A stretch of DNA of 64,000 bases from Celeribacter indicus (GCF_000819565.1 NZ_CP004393.1:1178001-1242000); one strand, 5' to 3'. Positions 38,789 through 46,962 are shown, counted from the stretch's first letter. The notes: a model not told the origin generated them from the sequence alone. A program made the numbers and translations.

Positions 38789-38818
38789 AAAGCCGCACCT
38801 CCGGGGAGATGCGGCTTT
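38789..38818 (-). terminator. Hairpin terminator or attenuator after the Flp pilin gene
   Basis: AAAGCCGCA and TGCGGCTTT form a 9-bp stem with an inner CTCC/GGAG pair. On the minus strand it is 35 bases past the flp stop and is followed by TTTCCCTTTG. It could end most pilin transcripts while allowing some read-through into cpaB and the rest of the operon, a common way to make pilin in excess. Confidence 0.75.
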
Positions 38819-38853
38819 CTGCAAGAGGTCGGTCCGGGGACCAGTTATTCGTC

Positions 38854-39045
38854 TTAGTAGTTCACGACCTGGCGGGTAGCGAGATCGCCGGAGATGTTCG
38901 AGCCCAGCGACTTGGTGCCGTTCGCGACGGTGCTCAGGACGACGATGCCGAGGCCCACGACGGCGGAGGTCAGCACGACCCAGTCGACGGTCACGGCGCC
39001 GTCTTCGTCACGGGAGAATTTGTTCGAGAGTTTGAAGAATTTCAT
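38854..39045 (-). CDS. flp: Flp-type pilin subunit
   Basis: The 63-residue prepilin is the promoter-proximal gene of the tad operon. It has a 16-residue basic leader (MKFFKLSNKFSRDEDG) and a hydrophobic segment AVTVDWVVLTSAVVGLGIVV starting right after G16, the expected cleavage site of CpaA. In canonical Flp pilins mature positions 5 and 6 are Glu-Tyr; here they are Asp21-Trp22. A perfect GGAGGG ribosome-binding site precedes the ATG, which suits a highly made structural protein. The upstream region is strongly A/T-rich. Confidence 0.9.
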   Translation of the reverse strand: MKFFKLSNKFSRDEDGAVTVDWVVLTSAVVGLGIVVLSTVANGTKSLGSNISGDLATRQVVNY

Positions 39046-39446
39046 GGTGTTCCCTCCAAGGATACAGTTCAGCTTCATTTCCTGTCTCGGCGCGTCGGGA
39101 GCGGTGGCTTTCCTTCTGGCCTGCCGGCTCCGTCGCGCTTTCGATGAGGCTATATGGCCGTCGAACTGGGGCGAGAGTTGGGCAGCATTGGTACGATTTT
39201 AGAAACGCGGTGTTTTTCAAAGGAAATTCATATAACATATTGATTATGAAAGATTAATTTTTTTTAACCTTGCTGCGGGATTTCGCTTTTCCGGGCTGTT
39301 GCGGCGCCGGGAGCCGGGCCGGACCCGACTCGGGTCTCCCAAATCTCTGGCCGTGGGGGAAAATTTTTGCCAGACTGCGCGCAAGGCAAGAGCAATCGCC
39401 GCCGGAGACCGGGAACCGGCATACCGCGGCGCATGGGGCAGTCGGG
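39046..39446. other. Intergenic region between flp and the transglycosylase, 401 bases
   Basis: No gene is seen here, although a reading frame continuous with the transglycosylase extends to 39270. The middle (about 39195-39270) is much richer in A and T than anything else in the window and holds the likely flp promoter. The two genes read away from each other, so both promoters should be in this region. Confidence 0.8.
39229..39257 (-). promoter_or_regulatory. Candidate flp promoter with adjacent TTAA repeats
   Basis: Read on the minus strand: TTAATC (39257-39252), 17 bases, TATATG (39234-39229), a plausible sigma-70-like pair. It would give a leader of about 175 bases. Overlapping the -35 is TTAA-N6-TTAACC (plus strand 39254-39269), close to the CtrA box TTAA-N7-TTAAC but one base short in spacing. 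Only a candidate; the region is low in complexity. Confidence 0.35.
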
Positions 39447-40367
39447 ATGACATCACCGGGACAAGCCGGCCGAAAGGGCCGTTTCGCGGCGCGGTGCGTG
39501 GCGCCGGGCGTCGCGCTGGGCCTTGCGCTGTGGGGGGCCTCCGCCGCGCCGCTCCGCGCGCAGGAGGCGCCGGCGGTGAAAAGCCCGCCCGCCGTGGCCG
39601 AGGCCGCGCCGGACTGGCCCGTGGTGCGTCCGAAGCGGATCGGCGTGCCGACTGCGGCGCGGGCGGGCAATCTCATCACCGTGCAGATCCGGCCGGGGCC
39701 GAAGACGGTGACGGCGCCGCCGAAGCCGCAGCCCGCCGCGGCGCCGGACCCGGCGCCCGTGCCGGCGGAGCTTCTCGACTGGTACTGGAGCGCGGTGCCG
39801 CACGACCTCGGCGGGGCGGGGCCGGAACGGTTCGTCGCGGCGCTGGCGGCGCTCGACCTCGATCCCGGCCAGAGCATCCCGCGGCCGAACTTTCAGCACA
39901 TCACGACGCTCGCGAACCGCTACGGCGCCTCGCTGCTGGCGCATTCCATAGGGACGAATGTGAGCCCGGCGCTCGCGCTCGCGGTGATGGCGGTCGAATC
40001 CGCCGGCGATCCCGATGCGGTGAGCGGCGCCGGGGCGCAGGGGCTGATGCAGCTCATCCCGGCGACGGCGGAGCGTTTCGGCGTGGACGCGCGCGACCCG
40101 GACCAGAACATCCGCGGCGGGATCGCCTATCTCGACTGGCTGATCCGCGAATTCAACGGCGACGTGGCGCTGGCGCTTGCAGGCTATAATGCGGGCGAGA
40201 ACGCGGTGAAGGCGAACAACGGCCCGCCGCCCTATGCCGAGACCCGCGCCTATGTGCCGAAGGTCCTCGCCGCCTGGCAGGTGGTGCGCGGGCTCTGCCT
40301 GACCCCGCCCGAGCTGTATTCGGACGGCTGCGTCTTTGCGACGAACGCGGTGAGGGCGTCGAACTAG
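39447..40367 (+). CDS. Lytic transglycosylase (SLT domain), periplasmic
   Basis: Cleaves peptidoglycan glycan strands with formation of 1,6-anhydromuramic ends. The 306-residue protein has a signal peptide-like N-terminus (CVAPGVALGLALWGASAAPLRAQ), a Pro/Ala linker, and a C-terminal SLT domain. That domain has ALAVMAVESAGDPDAVSGAGAQGLMQLIP (catalytic glutamate in AVESAG), then NIRGGIAYLDWLIREF and LALAGYNAGENAV. ATG 39447 is chosen because the extra upstream frame has no signal peptide logic. Its position next to the tad operon is common for wall-opening enzymes, but the link is inference. The stop overlaps the stop of the facing SDR gene by four bases. Confidence 0.87.
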   Translation: MTSPGQAGRKGRFAARCVAPGVALGLALWGASAAPLRAQEAPAVKSPPAVAEAAPDWPVVRPKRIGVPTAARAGNLITVQIRPGPKTVTAPPKPQPAAAPDPAPVPAELLDWYWSAVPHDLGGAGPERFVAALAALDLDPGQSIPRPNFQHITTLANRYGASLLAHSIGTNVSPALALAVMAVESAGDPDAVSGAGAQGLMQLIPATAERFGVDARDPDQNIRGGIAYLDWLIREFNGDVALALAGYNAGENAVKANNGPPPYAETRAYVPKVLAAWQVVRGLCLTPPELYSDGCVFATNAVRASN

Positions 40368-41104
40368 ATCGACATCTTCTTGAAGACGGCCTCGGGGATG
40401 AGGCGGATCACGAGCATGATGTAGCGCCAGAAGAAGGGCGTGTAGATCACGTTGCGCCGTGTCGCGACGGCGCGGAGGATGTCGCGCGCCACCGCGTCGG
40501 GGGAGGCGACGAGGAACATGCCGTCTGTGCCCCATGTCATCGCGGTGTCGACGAAACCGGGCTTCACCGTCACCACATGGCCGCCCGCCCGCGTGAGGCG
40601 GTTCCTGAGGCCGGAGAGGTAGGTGGCAAAGCCCGCCTTGGCCGAGCCGTAGACGTAATTGCCGATCCGCCCCCGGTCGCCCGCGACGGAAGCGACGCCG
40701 ACGACCGTGCCCGCGCCGCGCGCCTCGAGCTGCGGGGCGAGCAGGGTGAGGAAGGTGGCGGGGCCGGTGTGGCTGTCCGCGATCACGCCTGCGATGAGCG
40801 CCGGGTCGGCGTCGAGCGCGGACTGGTCCGGCATGGAGCCGACGAAGACGGCGCAGTTGAGCGTGCCGGGAAGATCGGCGGCCGTCGCGACGATCGGGGC
40901 GAAGGTCTCCGCGTCGCGCGCGTCGAAGCGCATCGCGTGCGCGCCTGCCGCGCCGCGCGCCCGGCAATCGGCGGCGGTGGCCGCGAGGTCTTCCATGTCG
41001 CGCCCGCAGAGGAGGAGCGTCGCGCCCTGCGCCGAGAGCCGCCGCGCCAGGGCGCGCGCCATGGCGGAGGAGGCGCCGAGGAGGATCCAGACCTGTGCCG
41101 TCAT
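40364..41104 (-). CDS. SDR-family oxidoreductase, DprE2-like
   Basis: A short-chain dehydrogenase of 246 residues. It has the nucleotide-binding start VWILLGASSAMARALARRL and the active-site segment VASVAGDRGRIGNYVYGSAKAG (Ser, Tyr and Lys of the catalytic triad). Its C-terminal end FFWRYIMLVIRLIPEAVFKKM closely resembles the membrane-associating end of DprE2-type proteins. DprE2 reduces the 2'-keto intermediate of decaprenyl-phosphoryl arabinose synthesis. The start overlaps the stop of the DprE1-like gene by four bases, the arrangement expected for the two-step epimerase. The actual lipid sugar here is unknown. Confidence 0.82.
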   Translation of the reverse strand: MTAQVWILLGASSAMARALARRLSAQGATLLLCGRDMEDLAATAADCRARGAAGAHAMRFDARDAETFAPIVATAADLPGTLNCAVFVGSMPDQSALDADPALIAGVIADSHTGPATFLTLLAPQLEARGAGTVVGVASVAGDRGRIGNYVYGSAKAGFATYLSGLRNRLTRAGGHVVTVKPGFVDTAMTWGTDGMFLVASPDAVARDILRAVATRRNVIYTPFFWRYIMLVIRLIPEAVFKKMSI

Positions 41105-42426
41105 GCCGTGCGCTCCGGGTCGCGCAGGCCGAGGCGGCGCACGAGATCGGTTTCATAGAGCCGCTCCGGGTCGGCCTTTTCGACGGCCTCGCGCCATTTG
41201 TCGCGTTCGGGATACATGCCCGCGACCTGCCCGGCGGTGGCGATACCGTCCTTCGCGAAATAGATCCGCCCGCCCGCGTCCGCGGTCATGTCGGTGAGTT
41301 CGGAGAGGAGATCGGCGGCGCCGGGGCGGTTCGGGACATCGACGGCGAGCGTGTAGCCCTCCATCGGGAAGGAGAGATAGCCGCCGCTGCCCGCGCCCAT
41401 CTTCTTCAGCACGGCGAGCGGGGAGGCCCGGCCGGAGCCGCCGATCCGCTCGAGCATCTGGCGCAGCACTTCGGCGCGGGCGGGCGGCAGGACGCATTGG
41501 AACTGGTAAAAGCCCGCCTTCCCATAGAGCCGGTTCCAGTCGCGGATCCGGTCGAGCGGGAAGAACGGGCCGTCGAGGGGCTTCACGCCGGTGCGGCCCT
41601 GGGTGGGGATGCGGTGGTAGTAGAGCGTGTTGAAGCCGCGCACCACGGGGGCGGAGAGCGCCCAGCCCGGCGCGTCGCAGGGGACGGAGGCGGTGCCGCG
41701 CCGCGGCTTGCGGGGGAGGAGGCCGGCGGCGATCTCCCCCTCCTCGAGGATGCCGCGCCCGAGCCGCGCGCCGGTGGCGGCGGCGTCGATCCAGCCGACG
41801 GTATAGTCGCTGCGGCTGTCGTCGAGGGCATGGAGGAAGGCGTCGAGGTCGGGCATCCGCCGCTCGCTCAGCACCATCGCGTCGCCCGTGCAGGGCATGA
41901 GCCGGATCTTCGCGGTGGCGATCGCCCCGGTCTGGCCGAGCCCGCCGAGGGTGGCGCGCCAGAGCGCGCCGGAGCGCGGTGTGATCCTGCGGCGGCGCGG
42001 TCCCTGGAGGAGGACGATCTCCGTCACATGCTGGCCGAAGGAGCCCATGACGTGATGGTTCTTGCCATGCACGTCATTGGCGATGCAGCCGCCGACCGTG
42101 GCGAAGCCGGTGCCCGGCATGACCGGCGGGATCCAGCCGCGTCCGGCGAAGGCGCGGCACAGGTCGCCGATCGGCAGGCCCGCCTCGACCTCGACGATCC
42201 CGGTTTCGGGATCGAAGTCCAGGATGCGGTCGAGCCGGGTCATGTCGCAGGCGCGCCCGCCGTGGTTGAGCGCTGCATCGCCGTAGGAGCGGCGCATGCC
42301 GACGGCCGGGGCGGGGGTGTCGGCCATGAGGCGGGCGAGGGCGGTTTGGCGTTCGGGGCGCGCGATCTGCCCGGTGGCGGAGAGGGCGCGGCCCCAGCCG
42401 GTCTGGCGGCGGTCAGTCCAGGGCAT
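41101..42426 (-). CDS. FAD-dependent oxidase, DprE1-like
   Basis: A 441-residue VAO/PCMH-type flavoprotein. The N-terminal FAD domain has GMRRSYGDAALNHGG near residue 43 and VMPGTGFATVGGCIANDVHGKNHH near 102-125, with the FAD-contacting histidine of DprE1 at H120. The C-terminal domain has GGRIYFAKDG with the lysine (K392) that matches the catalytic lysine of mycobacterial DprE1. DprE1 oxidises the 2'-hydroxyl of decaprenyl-phosphoryl ribose. The residue matching the benzothiazinone-target cysteine is alanine (A361). It overlaps its neighbours on both sides (4 and 14 bases). Confidence 0.85.
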   Translation of the reverse strand: MPWTDRRQTGWGRALSATGQIARPERQTALARLMADTPAPAVGMRRSYGDAALNHGGRACDMTRLDRILDFDPETGIVEVEAGLPIGDLCRAFAGRGWIPPVMPGTGFATVGGCIANDVHGKNHHVMGSFGQHVTEIVLLQGPRRRRITPRSGALWRATLGGLGQTGAIATAKIRLMPCTGDAMVLSERRMPDLDAFLHALDDSRSDYTVGWIDAAATGARLGRGILEEGEIAAGLLPRKPRRGTASVPCDAPGWALSAPVVRGFNTLYYHRIPTQGRTGVKPLDGPFFPLDRIRDWNRLYGKAGFYQFQCVLPPARAEVLRQMLERIGGSGRASPLAVLKKMGAGSGGYLSFPMEGYTLAVDVPNRPGAADLLSELTDMTADAGGRIYFAKDGIATAGQVAGMYPERDKWREAVEKADPERLYETDLVRRLGLRDPERTA

Positions 42427-43411
42427 CGGAGATCCTTCTTGAGTGGCGTTCCGCGACGGGGAAGACGGCGGCCCCGATCGCGATGGCGAACCAGAGCGTC
42501 GTGAGGCGGATGAGGACGGTCGCGGGGACGGAGACCGCGAGCGGCACGCCCTCGAGCGACAGGAGCGCGACCATGGCCGCCTCCGCCCCGCCGAGGCCGC
42601 CGGGCGCGCCGGTGAGGCCGCCCGCGAGCGTCGCGAAGAGAAAGATCGCGATGGCCGTGGCCGCGGAGACCCCGGCGCCCATCCAGTGCAGCAGCAGGAA
42701 GAAGGCGAGCCCCTCGGCCAGCCATCCGAACAGCGCGAGGACCGAGCCCCGGAGCAGCACCCCGCCCGAGGCGAAGGGCGCGAGCGCCCGTGCGGCGCGG
42801 CGCAGCCGGGCGAAGAGGCGGCCGAACCGGCCGGTGGCGCGGTGGCCGAGGCGCGCGAGCGCCGCCAGAAGCCGCGGGCGGGTGGCGAGCACGGCGGCGA
42901 GCAGGGCGAGGGCCAGCACCGGCCCCCCGCCCGCGATCCGAAGGCCCGAGGCCAGGACCGCCGCCCCCGTCAGCACCGCCATCGCCGCAAGGTCGGAGGC
43001 GCGGTCGACCAGCAGGAGCGGCGCGGCGCGTTCGAAGGCGACGCCCGTCTCCCGTGCGATCCAGCGCATCCGCACCAGCTCGCCCAGCCGTCCGGGCGTG
43101 ACCGCCATGGCGAAGCCGCCGAGGAAATGGCGCAGGTTCGCCCGAAGCCCGAGGCCAAGCCCGATATGGCGGGCGAACAGGTGCCAGCGCAGCCCGCGCG
43201 CTGCGTAATTCGCCAGCGACAGGAGAAGCAGCAGCCCGACCTGCCACGGCGCGAGTTTGGCGACCTGCGCGCGCGCCTCCGCCCATCCGGTCGCGGAGAC
43301 CGCCCCGGCCAGCCCCAGCACGACGAGAGCCAGAAGCCCGGCCATCACCGCGCCCTCGCGCAGCGGGCTGCGGCGGGACGGGGGACGGGGCTGTTCGAGA
43401 CTCGGTGTCAT
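42413..43411 (-). CDS. Lysylphosphatidylglycerol-synthase-TM/UPF0104 family membrane protein (possible lipid flippase)
   Basis: A membrane protein of 332 residues with about eight hydrophobic segments. Family features are LSLANYAARGLRWHLFARHIG and GFAMAVTPGRLGELVRMRWI in the first half and ATLAGGLTGAPGGLGGAEAAMVALL in the second. Proteins of this family include transmembrane domains of lipid-modifying enzymes and proposed flippases. It overlaps the DprE1-like gene by 14 bases, so it is the first gene of a three-gene operon; the obvious inference is transport of the polyprenyl-linked sugar made by the other two. Confidence 0.75.
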   Translation of the reverse strand: MTPSLEQPRPPSRRSPLREGAVMAGLLALVVLGLAGAVSATGWAEARAQVAKLAPWQVGLLLLLSLANYAARGLRWHLFARHIGLGLGLRANLRHFLGGFAMAVTPGRLGELVRMRWIARETGVAFERAAPLLLVDRASDLAAMAVLTGAAVLASGLRIAGGGPVLALALLAAVLATRPRLLAALARLGHRATGRFGRLFARLRRAARALAPFASGGVLLRGSVLALFGWLAEGLAFFLLLHWMGAGVSAATAIAIFLFATLAGGLTGAPGGLGGAEAAMVALLSLEGVPLAVSVPATVLIRLTTLWFAIAIGAAVFPVAERHSRRISDALD

Positions 43412-43548
43412 TCTGCGGCCGGGCGTGACGGGGCGGGAATGGCCCGATGACTAGAAAACAATTTGGGCGATATTGTGATGCTGTTCGGGAAAACCGGACA
43501 ATCGGCGCGGACAGCGTGCGGCGGGCCCGGTGCCGGGCGCCGCCTGCC

Positions 43549-43572
43549 GCTTTTTGCTGCCTGAAATACTCA
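43549..43572 (-). repeat. Stop-codon-overlapping 24-base motif, scoB copy
   Basis: On the minus strand TGAGTATTT, three bases, GCAGCAAAAAGC, where TGA is the scoB stop. It matches the ruvB copy at 9321-9344 at 22 of 24 positions and in the same register relative to the stop codon. Confidence 0.6.
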
Positions 43573-44199
43573 ATCGACGATGGTCGCCTCGGTGGCGGCG
43601 CGCAGCTCCTCCTCGGTGACGCCGTCGGCGAGTTCGACGATCCTCAGCCCGCCCTCGACCACGTCGAGCACGCCGAGATTGGTGATCACCCGGTCGACCA
43701 CGCCCGCGCCGGTCAGCGGCAGGGTGCATTCATGCAGCAGCTTGCTTTCGCCATGCTTGTTGGTGTGGTCCATCACCACCACCACGCGGCCGACGCCCGC
43801 GACCAGATCCATCGCGCCGCCCATGCCCTTCACGAGCTTGCCGGGGATCATCCAGTTGGCAAGGTCGCCCTTCTCGTCCACCTCCATCGCGCCGAGGATG
43901 GCCGCCGCGATCTTGCCGCCGCGGATCATGCCGAAGGACATGGAGGAGTCGAAATAGGCGGTGTTCGGCAGTTCCGTGATCGTCTGCTTGCCGGCGTTGA
44001 TGAGGTCGGGATCCTCCTCCCCCTCATAGGGGAAGGGCCCCATGCCGAGCATGCCGTTCTCCGACTGGAGCGTCACGCTCACCCCCTCCGGGATGAAGTT
44101 CGGCACCAGCGTCGGAATGCCGATCCCGAGGTTCACATAGGTGCCGTCCTCGAGCTCCTGCGCGGCGCGTGCCGCCATCTGATTGCGGTCCCAGGGCAT
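43570..44199 (-). CDS. scoB: 3-oxoacid CoA-transferase subunit B
   Basis: Subunit B carries the catalytic glutamate that accepts CoA; the enzyme moves CoA from succinyl-CoA to acetoacetate or similar keto acids. The 209-residue protein starts [19 protein letters not shown], has [13 protein letters not shown] near residue 22 and the active-site motif [21 protein letters not shown] with the glutamate near 46. ATG 44199 follows GGAGGAAAGAC. Its partner scoA lies about 1 kb upstream, with an unrelated gene between; normally the two are adjacent. Confidence 0.93.
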   Translation of the reverse strand: MPWDRNQMAARAAQELEDGTYVNLGIGIPTLVPNFIPEGVSVTLQSENGMLGMGPFPYEGEEDPDLINAGKQTITELPNTAYFDSSMSFGMIRGGKIAAAILGAMEVDEKGDLANWMIPGKLVKGMGGAMDLVAGVGRVVVVMDHTNKHGESKLLHECTLPLTGAGVVDRVITNLGVLDVVEGGLRIVELADGVTEEELRAATEATIVD

Positions 44200-44242
44200 T
44201 GTCTTTCCTCCTTTTCCCCTCCGAGGGGTATCTCTTGCGCGG

Positions 44243-45163
44243 TCAGGCCGGACCGGCGCCGATGGTCTCGTATGCGGTGAGGACCATGCGCGTCGCGGCG
44301 GAGATGCCGGCGGGCGTGAGCCTGCGCAGGTCCGGGTCGTAAAGCCTGTTTCCCGCCGCCGGGCCGGTGAGCAGTTCGAAGGCGGGGGCATAGTCGACAT
44401 CCTCATGCGCAGCGGCAAATTCTCCGGCGGCGGCGCGCAGGACGGATGTCGCGTGAGTCGCCGCGCTGAGCCGCTCCATGTCTGCCGCCGCGGCGGGTGG
44501 CACGGGGGAGAGCATGAGCAGCAGGCGGATGCCGGGGCGCAGCGTTGTCAGAAGAGCGCGCAGAGCGGCCAGATCCGCGCGCAGTTCCGGCAGGGTCGGG
44601 GCGCGCTCCGCAGGGGCGGCGGGGCCGTCCCCGGCCGTGCCATGCTCCGGCATCGCCGCCGGGCCGAGCGTCAGGACAAACAGATCGGCATCGGCGAGCG
44701 CCCCGCGCAGCGCCGCGAGGTGATCCGCCTGCGCCGGCCGCATCGTCTCCGGACTGTCTCCGCCGGCCGGGGATCTGTTTGGGGGCTGCGGCGCGCCGGC
44801 CCGCCCGTCCCGGTGCCGCACCGGTCCGGCGGGTGCGATCTCCCCCGTCGCCTCGCGCAGCCGTCTCAGCATGTGGCGCAGGCTGTCGGCGCTGTCGTCG
44901 CAGGCGGGGGAAAGCTCGCGGTCCCGCGCCTCCGCGTCGCGTCTCTCCTCCGGCGCGGGCTCAGCCTCGGTCACCGTCCAGCCGCGGTTTGCCAGCGCGC
45001 GATGGAGATGCTGCGAGAGACCGCCTCCCGCCGTCACGATCCGCGTGTCCGGGCCGACCGCGAATTTCGGCACGAACAGCGCCTCAATCGCCTCGGGAGG
45101 CTGAAGCGCGACGCCCGATCGCCAGAAGGCGCGGGACGGAAGGTGATCGTAGGGAGACCCCAT
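44243..45163 (-). CDS. Divergent GSCFA-family protein with lost motif
   Basis: The 306-residue protein begins [20 protein letters not shown] and has [32 protein letters not shown]. In GSCFA-family proteins (SGNH-hydrolase-like) this position normally reads AGSCFAQHI; here the Ser and Cys are Gly-Gly. Downstream, [26 protein letters not shown] and [26 protein letters not shown] follow the family pattern, but the middle section is replaced by a low-complexity stretch. It is probably catalytically dead or neofunctionalised. It lies between scoA and scoB, 17 and 43 bases from them, in the same direction. Confidence 0.72.
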   Translation of the reverse strand: MGSPYDHLPSRAFWRSGVALQPPEAIEALFVPKFAVGPDTRIVTAGGGLSQHLHRALANRGWTVTEAEPAPEERRDAEARDRELSPACDDSADSLRHMLRRLREATGEIAPAGPVRHRDGRAGAPQPPNRSPAGGDSPETMRPAQADHLAALRGALADADLFVLTLGPAAMPEHGTAGDGPAAPAERAPTLPELRADLAALRALLTTLRPGIRLLLMLSPVPPAAAADMERLSAATHATSVLRAAAGEFAAAHEDVDYAPAFELLTGPAAGNRLYDPDLRRLTPAGISAATRMVLTAYETIGAGPA

Positions 45164-45179
45164 GCGCCTGCGATCCGGC

Positions 45180-45884
45180 TCAGGCCGCCGGGCGGGGCCG
45201 GGTGGTGCGCTGTTCGATCCGCTTCTCGTGCTCGCCCTGTATGAGGCGGTGCACGTAGATGCCGGGCAGGTGGATGCAATCGGGATCGAGCGTGCCGGTC
45301 GGCACGATCTCCTCGACCTCCATGATGCAGACCCGCCCGCACATCGCCGCCGGCGGGTTGAAGTTGCGCGCGGTCTTGCGGAAGATCGCGTTGCCGGTCT
45401 CGTCCGCCTTCCAGGCCTTCACGATGGAAATGTCGGCAAAGATGCCTTCCTCGAGGATATAGGTCTCGCCGCCGAAATCCTTGTGCTCCTTGCCCTCGGC
45501 GATCTGCGTGCCGACGCCGGTCTTGGTGTAGAAGCCGGGAATGCCGTGGCCGGCGGCGCGCATGCGCTCCGCAAGCGTGCCTTGCGGGTTGAATTCGAGC
45601 TCCAGTTCGCCCGACAGGTACTGGCGCATGAATTCCGCGTTCTCGCCCACGTAGGAGGACATCATCTTGCGGATCTGCCGCGTCTCGAGCAGCTTGCCGA
45701 GGCCGAAGCCGTCCACGCCGGCATTGTTGGAGGCGACGGTCAGATCCTTTACCCCGCTTTCCACCACCGCGTCGATCAGCAGCTCGGGGATGCCGCAGAG
45801 GCCGAACCCGCCCGCCGCGATCAGCATCCCGTCGAACAGGAGCCCGTCGAGCGCCTCTCCGGCGCTGCCGTAGATCTTCTTCAT
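45180..45884 (-). CDS. scoA: 3-oxoacid CoA-transferase subunit A
   Basis: Subunit A of succinyl-CoA:3-ketoacid CoA-transferase. The 234-residue protein starts [20 protein letters not shown] and has [19 protein letters not shown] near residue 22, the glycine-rich CoA-transferase signature, then [15 protein letters not shown] and [23 protein letters not shown] precedes ATG 45884. With scoB it should let the cell use acetoacetate or break down polyhydroxybutyrate, but the pair is split by the GSCFA-like gene. Confidence 0.94.
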   Translation of the reverse strand: MKKIYGSAGEALDGLLFDGMLIAAGGFGLCGIPELLIDAVVESGVKDLTVASNNAGVDGFGLGKLLETRQIRKMMSSYVGENAEFMRQYLSGELELEFNPQGTLAERMRAAGHGIPGFYTKTGVGTQIAEGKEHKDFGGETYILEEGIFADISIVKAWKADETGNAIFRKTARNFNPPAAMCGRVCIMEVEEIVPTGTLDPDCIHLPGIYVHRLIQGEHEKRIEQRTTRPRPAA

Positions 45885-46039
45885 GTCTCTCTCCCTCAGT
45901 CTTTGCTTGCCCGGATTGGACGCAAAAGCCATCCGGAAGTCAATGACATGCTGCACCTGCACGGAAGACGGGTTGAAAGCGCCCTGCGGCAGGTCCTATT
46001 CAAGCGGGAGAATTGAACGTCCCCGCGCAGGAGAGAAAG

Positions 46040-46939
46040 ATGAAGATCTTCCCAGCTTCCGGAAAACCGGGCAGTCCGGATGTCGCCGCCTTTTACGAGA
46101 AGACGACCGGGTCATGGCAATATGTGGCCTCCGATCCGGCGACGAAAGCGGCGGTGATCGTCGATCCGGTGCTCGATTTCTCGCCCGAGGCCGGGGCTAC
46201 ATGGACCGCGAGCGCCGACGAGATTCTCGCCTATGTCAGGGAGGAAAGGCTTAATGTCCTCTGGGTGCTCGATACCCATCCGCATGCCGACCATTTCTCG
46301 GCGGCGCATTACCTCGCGACGGAACTCTCGGTGCCGCAGGCGATCGGGGAAAAGGTGCTCGAGGTGCAGGATCTCTGGGCCGACCTCTATGCCGAGGACG
46401 ATCTCGCCGGGCATCCCGAATACTGGGAGCGGCTGTTCCGGGACGGCGACAGGTTCGATATCGGCGATCTCGCGGCGGAGGTGATCCTGTCGACCGGGCA
46501 CACGCTTGCCTCCGTGTCCTACCGGATCGGCGACGCGATCTTTGCCCATGACACGTTCATGATGCCCGACAGCGGCACCGCGCGGGCGGATTTCCCCGGC
46601 GGCTCGACCGGAGAGCTGTGGGACACGCTTCAGACCCTCCTCGCGCTGCCGGGCGACACGCGGGTCTTCGTCGGGCATGATTACGGCAAGGACGGGCGCG
46701 ATCCCGACTGCATGGCGGTGGTGGCGGAGCACAGGCGCGCCAATATCCACGTGAAGGACGGCACCGACCGGGAGGAGTTCGTCGCCCTGCGCGCGGCGCG
46801 GGACGCGACGTTGCCGCTGCCGAAACAGATGCTCCATGCGCTTCAGGTCAATATCCGGGGCGGCCGGCTGCCGGAGCCCGACGGGCAGGGGCGGGCGGTG
46901 TTCCGCATTCCGGTGAACCGTTTCGCGCCGCAGGCGTGA
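46040..46939 (+). CDS. Metallo-beta-lactamase-fold hydrolase, persulfide dioxygenase-like
   Basis: A 299-residue protein of the glyoxalase II/ETHE1 group. The metal motif DTHPHADHFSAAHYLA is near residue 80, the next histidine in STGHTLASVSY, the aspartate in FAHDTFMMPDSGTARADFPGG, and the last histidine in FVGHDYGKDG. The SGTARADFPGG stretch is typical of ETHE1-like persulfide dioxygenases, which use one iron and two histidines plus an aspartate to oxidise glutathione persulfide. A GCAGGAGAG ribosome-binding site decides ATG 46040. It converges on topA. Confidence 0.85.
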   Translation: MKIFPASGKPGSPDVAAFYEKTTGSWQYVASDPATKAAVIVDPVLDFSPEAGATWTASADEILAYVREERLNVLWVLDTHPHADHFSAAHYLATELSVPQAIGEKVLEVQDLWADLYAEDDLAGHPEYWERLFRDGDRFDIGDLAAEVILSTGHTLASVSYRIGDAIFAHDTFMMPDSGTARADFPGGSTGELWDTLQTLLALPGDTRVFVGHDYGKDGRDPDCMAVVAEHRRANIHVKDGTDREEFVALRAARDATLPLPKQMLHALQVNIRGGRLPEPDGQGRAVFRIPVNRFAPQA

Positions 46940-46962
46940 GGGGGATTGAAGAGTGACATGGA

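Noticed and set aside
39270..39446. Longer N-terminus for the lytic transglycosylase
   Set aside because: The extra 59 residues carry no signal peptide and run into the A/T-rich promoter region; the start at 39447 gives a proper export signal.
43412..43548. A small gene in the gap before the flippase-like gene
   Set aside because: No frame has both a start with a ribosome-binding site and normal codon use; the gap holds only a somewhat A/T-rich stretch that may be the promoter.
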